The notes: generated by a model from the letters alone, not told the origin. Positions 1-7,235 are shown, numbered from the stretch's first letter. The stretch: 24,774 bases of DNA from Clostridiales bacterium UBA7103 (GCA_002493305.1 DKYJ01000048.1:2102-26875), one strand, 5' to 3'. Made by a program: numbers and translations.

Positions 1-59
1 GGCAGACTGTAAATCTGTTGGCAATGCCTTCGGTGGTTCGAATCCACCTTCCCCCACCA
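1..59 (+). tRNA. tRNA-Tyr (GTA), 5' end cut off by the window
   Basis: The anticodon stem-loop reads GCAGACTGTAAATCTGT with anticodon GTA. A long class II variable arm (GGCAATGCCTTC region) follows, as expected for tRNA-Tyr. The T arm is GGTGG-TTCGAAT-CCACC, and the acceptor 3' strand is followed by an encoded CCA at 57-59. The D arm and the acceptor 5' strand lie outside the window. The run of C before CCA implies a G-rich 5' end. Confidence 0.95.
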
Positions 60-100
60 CGTCGTCGCGGACTGCGTATTGTTCGCGACGACGTTTTTTT
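60..100 (+). terminator. Rho-independent terminator of the tRNA-Tyr transcript
   Basis: A perfect 10-bp stem (CGTCGTCGCG at 60-69, CGCGACGACG at 84-93) encloses a 14-nt loop and is followed by seven T residues. It begins one base after the tRNA CCA end. Confidence 0.9.
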
Positions 101-140
101 GTCAAAAACGCAAATCCATCTTTTCGTGCCCACTCGACAG

Positions 141-172
141 AAAAAGGCCAGGTCATATGACCTGGCCTTTTT
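141..172. terminator. Bidirectional palindromic terminator
   Basis: A 22-bp perfect palindrome (centre GGTCATATGACC) is flanked by AAAAA on the left and TTTTT on the right, so it can work as an intrinsic terminator in both directions. The stop codon of the minus-strand membrane-protein gene (153-155) is inside the palindrome. On the plus strand it is a second stop for tRNA readthrough. Confidence 0.8.
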
Positions 173-605
173 CAATGCTATGATATGTAAAGAACATCAC
201 CCAGAACAGTGCGCCTGCCAGAGCGAGGGCGCAGCCAAGGCCGGTGTAGAAGAACGCGATGAACACATCCGACACAAGCCCGGAGGAGCGCAGCCAAATG
301 CCTCCGCCCATCATAAAGGCCATAATGATATAAGCCTTCAGATCAAAAAAATGCCACACTGGGCGAAATTCTTCCTTATAGCCCTTTATGCGCTTTGTGT
401 GTTTAATGCTCATCCTGTAAAACATCAGCCCAAAAGCACAAAAAACGAGGATCGACAGCACAACGTGCCACAGCTCGACCCGCAGCAGCCGCCCGTAGGA
501 GATGATGCCCAGCCGCGCCACATTGAAGCCCGCCAGCAGCCACACACAGCCGGCCACCGCCAAAAGGCTGCGTTTTTTGACATGGAAAACTGACTGTCTT
601 TTCAT
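153..605 (-). CDS. Small multi-pass membrane protein of unknown family (150 aa)
   Basis: The protein is not recognised. The start is ATG at 605 (MKRQSVFHVKK), chosen because GAAGGAG lies about 8 nt upstream; longer in-frame extensions have no such site. A basic N terminus is followed by four hydrophobic segments, at roughly residues 12-35, 44-63, 90-110 and 112-138. A basic loop (KHTKRIKGYKEEFRP) at about residues 68-83 separates the two hairpins and is probably cytoplasmic. No catalytic or metal motif is visible. It is monocistronic: its own consensus promoter is upstream and its stop codon is embedded in a palindromic terminator. A small integral membrane protein is as far as the sequence goes. 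Confidence 0.75.
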   Translation of the reverse strand: MKRQSVFHVKKRSLLAVAGCVWLLAGFNVARLGIISYGRLLRVELWHVVLSILVFCAFGLMFYRMSIKHTKRIKGYKEEFRPVWHFFDLKAYIIMAFMMGGGIWLRSSGLVSDVFIAFFYTGLGCALALAGALFWVMFFTYHSIEKGQVI

Positions 606-642
606 TCTTTCTTCTCCTTCGGTAATGTTGCGCACGATTATC

Positions 643-671
643 ATTATATTTGGCTTTTCCCCTGCTGTCAA
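643..671 (-). promoter_or_regulatory. Perfect consensus sigma-A promoter for the 150-aa membrane protein
   Basis: On the minus strand, TTGACA (666-671) and TATAAT (643-648) are separated by exactly 17 bp. Both hexamers match consensus with no mismatch. Transcription would start near 636, giving a leader of about 30 nt. Confidence 0.85.
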
Positions 672-723
672 CCACCGATCTCTGCTTTCGTCTGCCTGCC
701 TTTTTCATGGTGTCAGGCGACGC

Positions 724-752
724 TGGAAATGTAGATACAGCTATGTTATAAT
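724..752 (+). promoter_or_regulatory. Extended -10 promoter of the glycerate operon
   Basis: TATAAT at 747-752 is preceded by TG at 744-745 (extended -10). A poor -35 (TGGAAA, 724-729) sits 17 bp upstream. The leader to the ATG at 819 would be about 60 nt. Confidence 0.65.
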
Positions 753-818
753 ATTTTTGATATGCAAAAAAGGAACGTTTCTCCATTATGTAAGCAGACG
801 GGAAAGGAAAGCTACAGC

Positions 819-1799
819 ATGAAAATTGTAATTCTGGACGGATACACGGAAAACCCCGGCGACCTCAGTTGGGACGCACTGAGAGCCTTTGGTGAGTTGA
901 CGGTGTACGACCGCACACCCTATGAGGACGCGGAGATCATCCGGCGCATTGGTGACGCGGAGGTCGTTTTCACCAATAAGTGCCCCATTTCAAAGGCGGT
1001 GATCGACGCCTGCGCGAAGCTTAGCTTCATCTCCGTTCTCGCAACAGGTTACAATATTGTCGATGTGTCCTACGCCAGGGAAAAGGGCGTATGCGTTTCC
1101 AATGTACCAAGCTATGGCACCGAGGCAGTAGGGCAATTTGCTATTGCACTGCTGCTGGAGATATGCCACCATGTGGCCCACCATTCCGAGGCAGTCCACA
1201 GCGGGCGCTGGGAGCAGGCCCCTGACTGGTGCTTCTGGGACTACCCGCTTATAGAGCTTGCGGGGAAAACTATGGGGATCATCGGCTTTGGCCGCATCGG
1301 TCGGGCCACGGGACGCATTGCCAGGGCTATGGGCATGACGGTGCTTGCAAACGGCAGCCGGGAAACGGAGGAAGGCAGGGCTATCGCCCGGTATGTGGAC
1401 AGGGATACACTGCTGAAAGAATCTGATGTTGTGGTGCTGCACTGTCCGCTTTTCCCTGATACCGAGGGCATGATAAACAAGTCCTCCATCTCCAGAATGA
1501 AGGATGGGGTCATTCTCATTAACAACAGCCGGGGTCAGCTTGTTGTAGAGCAGGATCTGGCGGACGCGCTCAACTCAGGCAAAGTCTTTGCCGCGGGGCT
1601 TGATGTAGTATCCACCGAGCCGATAAAGGCTGACAATCCCCTGCTCAAGGCCAAAAACTGCCTCATCACGCCGCACATTTCATGGGCGCCCAGGGAGGCC
1701 CGACAGAGGATCATGGACTGCTCCGTGCGCAATCTTCAAGCTTATGTTGACGGCAGCCCAATCAATGTTGTCAACAGCCCGAAGGAGGCCCGGACATGA
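819..1799 (+). CDS. D-2-hydroxyacid dehydrogenase, probable hydroxypyruvate/glyoxylate reductase
   Basis: NAD(P)H-dependent 2-ketoacid reductase of the D-isomer-specific dehydrogenase family, 326 aa, a normal length. The start at 819 follows GGAAAGGAAA; an upstream ATG in the same frame has no ribosome binding site. The dinucleotide-binding motif GFGRIG spans residues 156-161. The catalytic triad is present: Arg238 (NNSRGQ), Glu267 (DVVSTEP) and His286 (TPHISWAP). Its stop codon overlaps the start of glycerate 2-kinase (ATGA), so the two are translationally coupled. This pairing indicates reduction of hydroxypyruvate to D-glycerate (or glyoxylate to glycolate) feeding the kinase. The specific substrate is inferred from this context, because relatives also act on other 2-ketoacids. 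Confidence 0.88.
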   Translation: MKIVILDGYTENPGDLSWDALRAFGELTVYDRTPYEDAEIIRRIGDAEVVFTNKCPISKAVIDACAKLSFISVLATGYNIVDVSYAREKGVCVSNVPSYGTEAVGQFAIALLLEICHHVAHHSEAVHSGRWEQAPDWCFWDYPLIELAGKTMGIIGFGRIGRATGRIARAMGMTVLANGSRETEEGRAIARYVDRDTLLKESDVVVLHCPLFPDTEGMINKSSISRMKDGVILINNSRGQLVVEQDLADALNSGKVFAAGLDVVSTEPIKADNPLLKAKNCLITPHISWAPREARQRIMDCSVRNLQAYVDGSPINVVNSPKEART

Positions 1800-3085
1800 A
1801 CCACGCCCTCAGAGCAGACGGAGAGCAGATACTCCGCAGCGCCCTCAATGTCGTGCAGCCTGATGCTGCCGTGCGCCGTACATTGCAGAGTTTCAGCCCC
1901 GGCGGTGGGCGCAGTCTGATCGTCGCCATCGGCAAGGCGGCATGGCAGATGGCCAGGGCTGCCGTGGACACGCTGGATCAGGTGGACGGCGGTATCGTCA
2001 TCACCAAATACGGCCACAGCAAGGGCGATATTCCAGGGCTTTTGTGCCTTGAAGCGGGGCACCCCGTGCCCGATGAAAACAGCTTTTCCGCCACAAGAAA
2101 GGCACTGGAGCTAACATGCGGCCTCAGCACTGATGATACGGTGATTTTCCTCATCTCCGGCGGCGGCAGCGCGCTTTTTGAGCTGCCCCTTATCTCCGGA
2201 GACGAGCTTGCCCACATTACCCGGCAGCTTCTCGCCCGGGGCGCGGACATTGTGGAGATAAACTGCATACGCAAGCGTTTATCCATGGTGAAAGGCGGGC
2301 GCTTTGCCCTGCACTGCGCCCCGGCGCGTGTGCTGAGCATAGTTTTGAGTGATGTGCTGGGCGACGGTCTGGACAGCATTGCCAGCGGCCCCGCCTACCC
2401 GGACAGCTGCGACAGCGCCATGGCGAAAAGCATAGCCGAAAAATACGCGCTGGAGCTGTCAGATAAAGCGCGTGCGCTTCTCGATGTGGAGACGCCCAAA
2501 ACCCTTGACAATGTTCAGACATATATAAACGGCTCCGTCCGCGAGCTGTGCGCCGCGGCGGCTGCTGCTGCGGCAAAGCTGGGCTATGAGCCGATATATC
2601 TGACAGACCGCCTCTCATGTGAGGCGCGGGAGGCGGGGCGCTTTTTATCCTCCATTGCTCAAAGTCATGCAAACAGCGGCAAAAGCCTTGCCTTTATCGC
2701 CGGCGGTGAGACAGTGGTTCACCTGACAGGCTCCGGCCTCGGCGGTAGGAACCAGGAACTGGCGCTGGCCGCCTGCGAGGGCATAGCCGGGCTTAAAAAC
2801 GCCGCTGTGCTTTCCCTGGGCAGCGACGGCACCGACGGGCCGACAGATGCCGCCGGAGGCTATGTGGACGGTGACACTCTCTCCGCACTGCAAGGCTGCA
2901 GAATTGAACTGCACGAAGTACTGCGGGATAACGATGCCTACCACGCGCTGAAAGCCGTCGGAGGGCTCATCATCACCGGCCCTACCGGCACAAATGTGAA
3001 CGACGTGTCCATAGCTCTGCTGCGGAGCGAAAAACAGACACATATCCGGACAAGTTCAAACATAATATCTGCTAAGCTAAATTGA
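1796..3085 (+). CDS. Glycerate 2-kinase (GckA/TtuD, MOFRL family)
   Basis: ATP-dependent phosphorylation of D-glycerate to 2-phosphoglycerate in the cytoplasm. At 429 aa it has the usual length of the type II glycerate kinase family. The N-terminal domain carries the family signature around VAIGKAAWQMARAA and the glycine-rich ISGGGSALFELP. The C-terminal MOFRL domain carries GGRNQELALAA, SDGTDGPTDAAGGYVDGDT and GPTGTNVNDV. It overlaps the preceding dehydrogenase gene by 4 nt, and its stop codon lies inside the downstream terminator stem. Older annotations call this family hydroxypyruvate reductase TtuD, but the kinase activity is the better-supported assignment. Together the two genes link two-carbon/serine-derived carbon to lower glycolysis. 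Confidence 0.9.
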   Translation: MNHALRADGEQILRSALNVVQPDAAVRRTLQSFSPGGGRSLIVAIGKAAWQMARAAVDTLDQVDGGIVITKYGHSKGDIPGLLCLEAGHPVPDENSFSATRKALELTCGLSTDDTVIFLISGGGSALFELPLISGDELAHITRQLLARGADIVEINCIRKRLSMVKGGRFALHCAPARVLSIVLSDVLGDGLDSIASGPAYPDSCDSAMAKSIAEKYALELSDKARALLDVETPKTLDNVQTYINGSVRELCAAAAAAAAKLGYEPIYLTDRLSCEAREAGRFLSSIAQSHANSGKSLAFIAGGETVVHLTGSGLGGRNQELALAACEGIAGLKNAAVLSLGSDGTDGPTDAAGGYVDGDTLSALQGCRIELHEVLRDNDAYHALKAVGGLIITGPTGTNVNDVSIALLRSEKQTHIRTSSNIISAKLN

Positions 3086-3119
3086 AAGCACCGCTGCCTG
3101 TGACAGCGGTGCTTTCAAT
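3081..3119. terminator. Convergent terminator between the glycerate operon and the SDR gene
   Basis: A perfect 16-bp inverted repeat (3081-3096 and 3104-3119) with a 7-nt loop CCTGTGA. The glycerate kinase stop codon (3083-3085) is inside the left arm. The T/A tracts at either side are short, but its position between convergent genes supports termination in both directions. Confidence 0.75.
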
Positions 3120-3131
3120 TTATATGTTCAA

Positions 3132-3905
3132 TTACAAATAGCAGCCACAGTCGCAGTCTATCGCCTGTCCCGTTATGATGCGGGATTCGTCGCTTGCGAG
3201 AAAGACGAGGATATTGGCAATGTCCACATCCTTGCAGATGCCCACATCAATATCCGAGTGCTTATCGACGATGTTGTAAAACTCCTCCGCCGCCTCGCTG
3301 CGCTCCTGCCTGAGCTGCTCCTTGGTCATCGGCGTCCACACGGTGCCGGGGCAGACACAGTTTGCTCGGATACCCTTGCCCGCATAGCGCAGGGCGATAT
3401 GCCGCGTGAGGGAGATAATAGCTCCCTTGGAGGCCACATACACCGCGCCGCCGCAGCCAAGTTTTGCTGAGATGGAGGCAACGGAGACGATGTTCCCGCT
3501 GCCCTGAGCGAGCATATACTTGCAGGCTTCGCGCGTGATGGACATTGTGCCCTTGACATTGATGCCGGTGACAAAGTCATAATCTCTGTCGGTAAACTCC
3601 TCGATGGGTTTGAGTCCCTTTTCAAGGACACCGGCACAGTTGACAAGCACATCTATCCGCCCAAAGCGCTCCTGTGTCGCGGCCATGAGCTTCGCGTCAT
3701 CTTCGGCGCTGGTAATGTCGCCCCGGAGAAAGATGGCCTCAGTCCCCCGTTTTTCGGCCTTGGCGATGACCTTGTCCTTATTGGTGTCGGCAATATCCGT
3801 CAGCACAAGCTTCGCTCCCTCGGCGGCAAAAAGCTCCGCCGTTTTCATGCCGATGCCGGAGTTCGCGCCGGTTACGACGCATACTTTTCCCTCAAGTCTC
3901 CCCAT
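3132..3905 (-). CDS. Short-chain dehydrogenase/reductase (SDR), classical type
   Basis: NAD(P)-dependent oxidoreductase with a Rossmann fold, 257 aa from the ATG at 3905. That start is chosen because GGAG is 7 nt upstream; two longer starts lack a site. Cofactor motif TGANSGIG spans residues 12-19, and Asp37 at the end of beta-strand 2 favours NAD over NADP. The active-site set is complete: Asn116, Ser144 and Tyr156-x3-Lys160 (YVASK). The protein ends in an unusual Cys-rich tail, CDCGCYL. The substrate is not predictable; the family includes 3-oxoacyl-ACP reductases, sugar-alcohol and steroid dehydrogenases. The gene follows the J-domain operon on the same strand but is separated from it by hairpins. 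Its ribosome binding site is buried in a 19-bp inverted repeat. Confidence 0.9.
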   Translation of the reverse strand: MGRLEGKVCVVTGANSGIGMKTAELFAAEGAKLVLTDIADTNKDKVIAKAEKRGTEAIFLRGDITSAEDDAKLMAATQERFGRIDVLVNCAGVLEKGLKPIEEFTDRDYDFVTGINVKGTMSITREACKYMLAQGSGNIVSVASISAKLGCGGAVYVASKGAIISLTRHIALRYAGKGIRANCVCPGTVWTPMTKEQLRQERSEAAEEFYNIVDKHSDIDVGICKDVDIANILVFLASDESRIITGQAIDCDCGCYL

Positions 3906-3909
3906 ATTG

Positions 3910-3978
3910 ATCTCCATTCTGTCGCATACCGGCGGCACAGGCAGGAACAAAAACCCCCATATGCGACAGAATGGAGAT
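3910..3978 (-). promoter_or_regulatory. Inverted repeat that sequesters the SDR ribosome binding site
   Basis: The perfect 19-bp arms are 3910-3928 and 3960-3978, with a 31-nt spacer. In the minus-strand transcript the downstream arm ends in GAATGGAGAT, four bases before the ATG, so the Shine-Dalgarno GGAG would be fully base-paired. This is seen in the sequence; translational control is inference. Confidence 0.6.
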
Positions 3979-4034
3979 TTTCGGCATGTGACGCGGTTGC
4001 CGCTTTTGCGGCGAGCGGCACGCCGTTTTTAATA

Positions 4035-4062
4035 AAATTAGTGTGATTTTTCACACTAATTT
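4035..4062 (-). terminator. Hairpin after the J-domain gene (terminator or operator)
   Basis: A perfect 12-bp stem (4035-4046 and 4051-4062) with a four-base loop begins 6 bp after the stop codon of the J-domain gene. On the minus strand it is followed by TATT. AT-rich and symmetrical (TTAGTGTGA/TCACACTAA), it could also be an operator for the SDR gene. A terminator is the simpler reading. Confidence 0.5.
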
Positions 4063-4068
4063 CTCTCC

Positions 4069-4761
4069 TTAACAGCAGCAGACGCGAAAACCGAACATGT
4101 TGCACACCGACATGGCGCAAAATGCCATGCACAGCCTGTCCGCGCTGAATCTGCCGGTATATTGATTTGAATAATTTTCGTAAAAATCCCCGCCGCTCTG
4201 GAGCGTCTCCAAAAGGCGGCGATACTCCTCGTTGCCCGGGTCTATCTCCACGGCGCGCTTGGCGCTTTCGAGAGCGGCGATTTTATTGCCCATATACATA
4301 TTGGCCCCGGCATGGAGGTAGTACCATCTGCCGTCCCGCTCCGTCACAGGTACGCCGGACAGAGCGTTCAGTGCCTCTTTGTACATGCCGTTGCGGATAT
4401 AGTTCATGGCGGCGGTGTATTCGCTGCGCTCCTGGCGCTGGCCCTGAGCGCCGCCCCATTGATCGCCCCAGCCGTAGCTCGCATAGCCTGCACCATATCC
4501 GGCGCCGTATGCTGATCCATAGCCCGAACCGTAACCGCCGTATTGCCCGTAAGCGCTGCCCTGCTGGTAGCTCCGGCGGGCATCAGCGTTTTTGATGCTG
4601 TCATAGGCGGTGTTGATGTCATTCATCTTCTCCGCGGCGGAAGGGTCGTTGGGATTAAGGTCAGGATGGTATTTTTTTGTGAGCTCTCTGTAAGCCTTTT
4701 TGATCTCCTCGTCGCTCGCGTCAGGAGATACGCCAAGGGTCTTATACGGGTCGGTTACCAT
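4069..4761 (-). CDS. J-domain protein with Gly/Tyr/Ala-rich linker, TPR-like region and Cys-rich tail
   Basis: Predicted Hsp70 (DnaK) co-chaperone, 230 aa from the ATG at 4761, preceded by AGAAAGGG. Residues 4-65 form a J domain with the invariant HPD at 32-34. Residues 68-105 are a low-complexity GYGSAYGAGYG-type linker. Residues 117-182 resemble one or two TPR helices (YIRNGMYKEALNAL, then ALESAKRAVEIDPGNEEY). The last 20 residues are hydrophobic and Cys-rich (C211, C215, C220, then a terminal CCC). It lacks the zinc-finger and substrate-binding domains of true DnaJ, so it is a specialised J protein. Its start overlaps the end of the DUF5685 gene by 20 bp, implying coupled expression. The client is unknown; the tail could bind metal or be lipid- or membrane-associated, which is conjecture. 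Confidence 0.88.
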   Translation of the reverse strand: MVTDPYKTLGVSPDASDEEIKKAYRELTKKYHPDLNPNDPSAAEKMNDINTAYDSIKNADARRSYQQGSAYGQYGGYGSGYGSAYGAGYGAGYASYGWGDQWGGAQGQRQERSEYTAAMNYIRNGMYKEALNALSGVPVTERDGRWYYLHAGANMYMGNKIAALESAKRAVEIDPGNEEYRRLLETLQSGGDFYENYSNQYTGRFSADRLCMAFCAMSVCNMFGFRVCCC

Positions 4762-5590
4762 CTGAGCACCCTTTCTCGTTCTTTTTATATTTCGCGTTGA
4801 ACTGCGCCCACAGGCCAACGCAGAGGATATTTTTCAATATATCCACATCCTGCACCAGAGGCAGCCTGTCAAAATAAAACAGGCACTCGCCCAGGAGCAT
4901 TTTCAAAATATCCTCAAAACGTCGGGCATTATCCTGAAGGCCATAATACCGGCGGAAGGGGTTATAGCGGTTATGAAAAGTATCCCCATCCAGATCCATA
5001 CAGGCGTCCATGATATAAATAAACCTGCCCAGAGCCATGCCCATAGCGCGCAGATCGCCGCTCCAGCGGTCGTCTCTATAAGTGAGCACCTCCGCCATGA
5101 GCATGCCAAAGGTAGCCGCCGCCTCGTCCGCCCCGGCGTTTTGCTTTTCAAGCGCTGACAACGCGGACACGGAATTTTCTATTGCGGCACACTGGCGGGG
5201 GTATTGGGTCTTTATTTTTTCATATGCACCTTTGAGGTATGCGCCCGCCGCAAGACCGGGTACACTTCCCTCGTCCTGCCAGTCATCAAGACACTTGAGT
5301 CTGGCGAGGGCAATGTTCATATCGGCGGCATATTGAGTAAACTCGTTTTCCATCCACGCTCGCGGCTTCATGGGGTGGCGCAGACAGCCATTCTCTCCCT
5401 CCCGCTCCTCCGGTTCATAAAGAGACGAGAGCAGCAGCACCAGAAAGCACATATCAAAATCCAGCGCCAGCCGGGAGAGCTGCCCATGCCGGGCCTTTAT
5501 GCAGCGGCACAGGCCGCAGTACACACTCTGATATCGCCGCTGCCTGTCCTCCGACAAAAGCTCCTGTGAGGGTGTAAGATAGCCGAACAT
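4742..5590 (-). CDS. DUF5685-family protein
   Basis: An uncharacterised protein of 282 aa that I recognise as DUF5685-like from its N terminus (MFGYLTP...) and the Cys cluster CGLCRC at residues 25-30. Cys48 and the C-L-R-H motif at 69-72 may complete a metal site; that is inference. The remainder looks largely alpha-helical and soluble, with repeated acidic-aromatic helices and a YRDDRWSGDLRAMGMALGRFIYIMDACMD-type segment, described here in words because no function is known. The start is ATG 5590 with GGGAGG upstream. It sits in the middle of a three-gene operon: membrane zinc-ribbon protein, 24-bp gap, this gene, then a 20-bp overlap with the J-domain gene. Co-function with the J protein is suggested by the overlap. 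Confidence 0.8.
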   Translation of the reverse strand: MFGYLTPSQELLSEDRQRRYQSVYCGLCRCIKARHGQLSRLALDFDMCFLVLLLSSLYEPEEREGENGCLRHPMKPRAWMENEFTQYAADMNIALARLKCLDDWQDEGSVPGLAAGAYLKGAYEKIKTQYPRQCAAIENSVSALSALEKQNAGADEAAATFGMLMAEVLTYRDDRWSGDLRAMGMALGRFIYIMDACMDLDGDTFHNRYNPFRRYYGLQDNARRFEDILKMLLGECLFYFDRLPLVQDVDILKNILCVGLWAQFNAKYKKNEKGCSDGNRPV

Positions 5591-5614
5591 CTTCGTCCTC
5601 CCGATTATCAGGAT

Positions 5615-6019
5615 TCAGGACTTGCCCATGAAGGAGCTGCCGCACTTGCGGCAGACTATCTTGATGCGCCCATGCCCTCTGGGAACGCGAAGTGTCGTCC
5701 TGCATGAGGGGCAGGTAAAAAACTTATAGTCCCGCCGCTGCACCCAGCGCTCACGGCGGATATGAGTCCAGTTGCTGATCTTCAGCTTCAAACGCATATA
5801 CTTGCCGTTTTCGTCCCTGCGCCGGTAAACATTGCGGGAAAACATCCTGAAATAGATATAGCCCAGCAAAAGCAGCACTACGGGATACAGGACACGGCCT
5901 ATGCTCTTGGGAAGAAAGCTTGCCAGGAGCAGCAGAATAAGGTCGATCACCAGCAGGAAAATATTGAATTGGTCGTTGCCGTTTCTGCCGGCCATGAACC
6001 TTGCAAGGCGTTCTCTCAT
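5615..6019 (-). CDS. Membrane-anchored zinc-ribbon protein
   Basis: 134 aa, from ATG 6019 with GGGTGAGAG upstream. Two adjacent transmembrane helices (about residues 18-36 and 41-59) are followed by a strongly basic cytoplasmic segment (RRRDENGKYMRLKLK). The C-terminal zinc ribbon uses Cys103-x2-Cys106 (TCPSC) and Cys123-x2-Cys126 (VCRKC), with a basic RVPRGHGR turn between. The ribbon resembles those that bind nucleic acid or act as protein adaptors, but no partner is known. It is the first gene of an operon with the DUF5685 and J-domain genes. Together they could form a membrane-associated chaperone module, which is inference from operon structure only. Confidence 0.8.
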   Translation of the reverse strand: MRERLARFMAGRNGNDQFNIFLLVIDLILLLLASFLPKSIGRVLYPVVLLLLGYIYFRMFSRNVYRRRDENGKYMRLKLKISNWTHIRRERWVQRRDYKFFTCPSCRTTLRVPRGHGRIKIVCRKCGSSFMGKS

Positions 6020-6060
6020 ACTCTCACCCGACGATAAAATCTAAAAATTTCTTAAAAATT

Positions 6061-6091
6061 ATTTTACCACGATTGAGGTATAAAACATCAA
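6061..6091 (-). promoter_or_regulatory. Possible promoter of the zinc-ribbon/DUF5685/J-domain operon
   Basis: On the minus strand, TTGATG (6086-6091) and TAAAAT (6061-6066) are 19 bp apart. The spacing is longer than ideal. No better pair is visible in the AT-rich 95-bp gap. Confidence 0.4.
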
Positions 6092-6114
6092 GAAATTGTG
6101 AACATGCGCGCCGC

Positions 6115-7179
6115 TCAGCCATCTTTTCTCGCGGTGATCGACAGCTCTACTATTTTCTGGCAGAGCTGGGGATAGCTCATGCCCTCCACGGCAGCGGCTT
6201 TGGGGATAAGGCTGTTGGGTGTCATGCCGGGCAGCGTGTTTACCTCAAGGCACCAGGCCCGCCCCTGAGCGTCCAGAATAAAATCCGCCCTTGAATAGAC
6301 GCTGAGCCTGAGCGCCCTGTGAACCTTTAGGGCAAGGCCGCACAGAAGCTCCCGCTCGCTCTCACTTATCGGTGCGGGGCAAAGCTCCCTTGCGCCCTCG
6401 TCGCCGCTCTGATATTTGGCCACATAGTCAAAATTCATTCCCTCGGGCGGGACGATCTCAATGGGGCAGAGAGCCTTATCGCCCAGCACGGGGACAGTCA
6501 GCTCCCTGCCGCTTATCTTCTCCTCAACCACCACCCGCTCATGGAAGGCGGAAAGCTCCTCAAGGGCTGCTGCCAGCTCCTCTCTCGTATCCGGCAGCTT
6601 AACGCCTATCGAAGAGCCGCCGTTGACTACCTTCACCGCGCAGGGCAGCGGCAAAGTCTCCACAAGGCGCGGAATGTCCTCTTTTTCAATGAACAGCTCC
6701 TGCCACGAGGGGGTCAGGATACCGCAGCTTTCCATCATTCGCTTGGCAAGAGCCTTATCCATGGCCATGCCGCTGCCGATATACGCGGAGCCGGTATACG
6801 GCACACCCAAAAGCTCAAGAGCGGCCTGAATTTTGCCGTCCTCCCCGTCTGCTCCGTGAAGGCCAAGGAAAACGCAATCTGCCAGCGCACATATCTCCAG
6901 CACATTTTTCCCCAGTCTGCTGGTGCTTTTATCCTTTCTCATAGCTCTTACTGTGTCCAGATCGGGGGCGGTCTTTTCAATGCGCACATCGCCGCAGAAT
7001 CCGTCCTCCGCGTCAAAGGCCGCCTCAAGAGAGCCGTCATAGTTTTCAAGCCCCAGAAACATATCGACAAATATTGCCTTATGCCCGCAGCTTCTGAGCG
7101 CTTTGCACACGGAAGTTGCTGTCACAAGGGCCACATGGCGCTCGGTGCTTATGCCGCCGCCAAGAACAACGATTTTCAC
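6115..7179 (-). CDS. ddl: D-alanine--D-alanine ligase
   Basis: ATP-grasp enzyme that joins two D-alanines for peptidoglycan precursor synthesis in the cytoplasm; 354 aa, a normal length. The start is a GTG at 7179 with AAAGGGG about 11 nt upstream. Recognisable elements are the N-terminal GGGIS-TE-R loop (Glu13 equals the D-Ala1-binding Glu of DdlB), LHGADGEDG at 107-115, the ATP-grasp segment VVNGGSSIGV, and the metal ligands in LEVNTLPGMT (Glu312, Asn314). The omega loop has AKY (Lys255-Tyr256). Tyr at this position is typical of D-Ala-D-Ala rather than the Phe seen in D-Ala-D-Lac ligases, so intrinsic glycopeptide resistance is not suggested. The usual E-V-S following the first loop is H-V-A here, a minor deviation. 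Confidence 0.92.
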   Translation of the reverse strand: MKIVVLGGGISTERHVALVTATSVCKALRSCGHKAIFVDMFLGLENYDGSLEAAFDAEDGFCGDVRIEKTAPDLDTVRAMRKDKSTSRLGKNVLEICALADCVFLGLHGADGEDGKIQAALELLGVPYTGSAYIGSGMAMDKALAKRMMESCGILTPSWQELFIEKEDIPRLVETLPLPCAVKVVNGGSSIGVKLPDTREELAAALEELSAFHERVVVEEKISGRELTVPVLGDKALCPIEIVPPEGMNFDYVAKYQSGDEGARELCPAPISESERELLCGLALKVHRALRLSVYSRADFILDAQGRAWCLEVNTLPGMTPNSLIPKAAAVEGMSYPQLCQKIVELSITARKDG

Positions 7180-7206
7180 AGGAATCGCCCCTTTCTGATG
7201 CTATTT

Positions 7207-7235
7207 AGCATACCACTTATATGCCGGAATAACAA
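7207..7235 (-). promoter_or_regulatory. Promoter of ddl
   Basis: Minus strand: TTGTTA (7230-7235) and TATGCT (7207-7212) with a 17-bp spacer, about 28 bp upstream of the GTG start. The -35 box lies within the T-rich tail of the preceding terminator. Confidence 0.55.

Noticed and set aside
629..650. Fur-box-like ATAATGATAATC near the promoter of the first minus-strand gene
   Set aside because: Only one half of the Fur palindrome is present; the resemblance comes from the TATAAT box itself.
6115..7179. Vancomycin-resistance-type D-Ala-D-Lac ligase
   Set aside because: The omega loop keeps Lys-Tyr (AKY), the D-Ala-D-Ala type; no vanH, vanX or vanRS genes are nearby.
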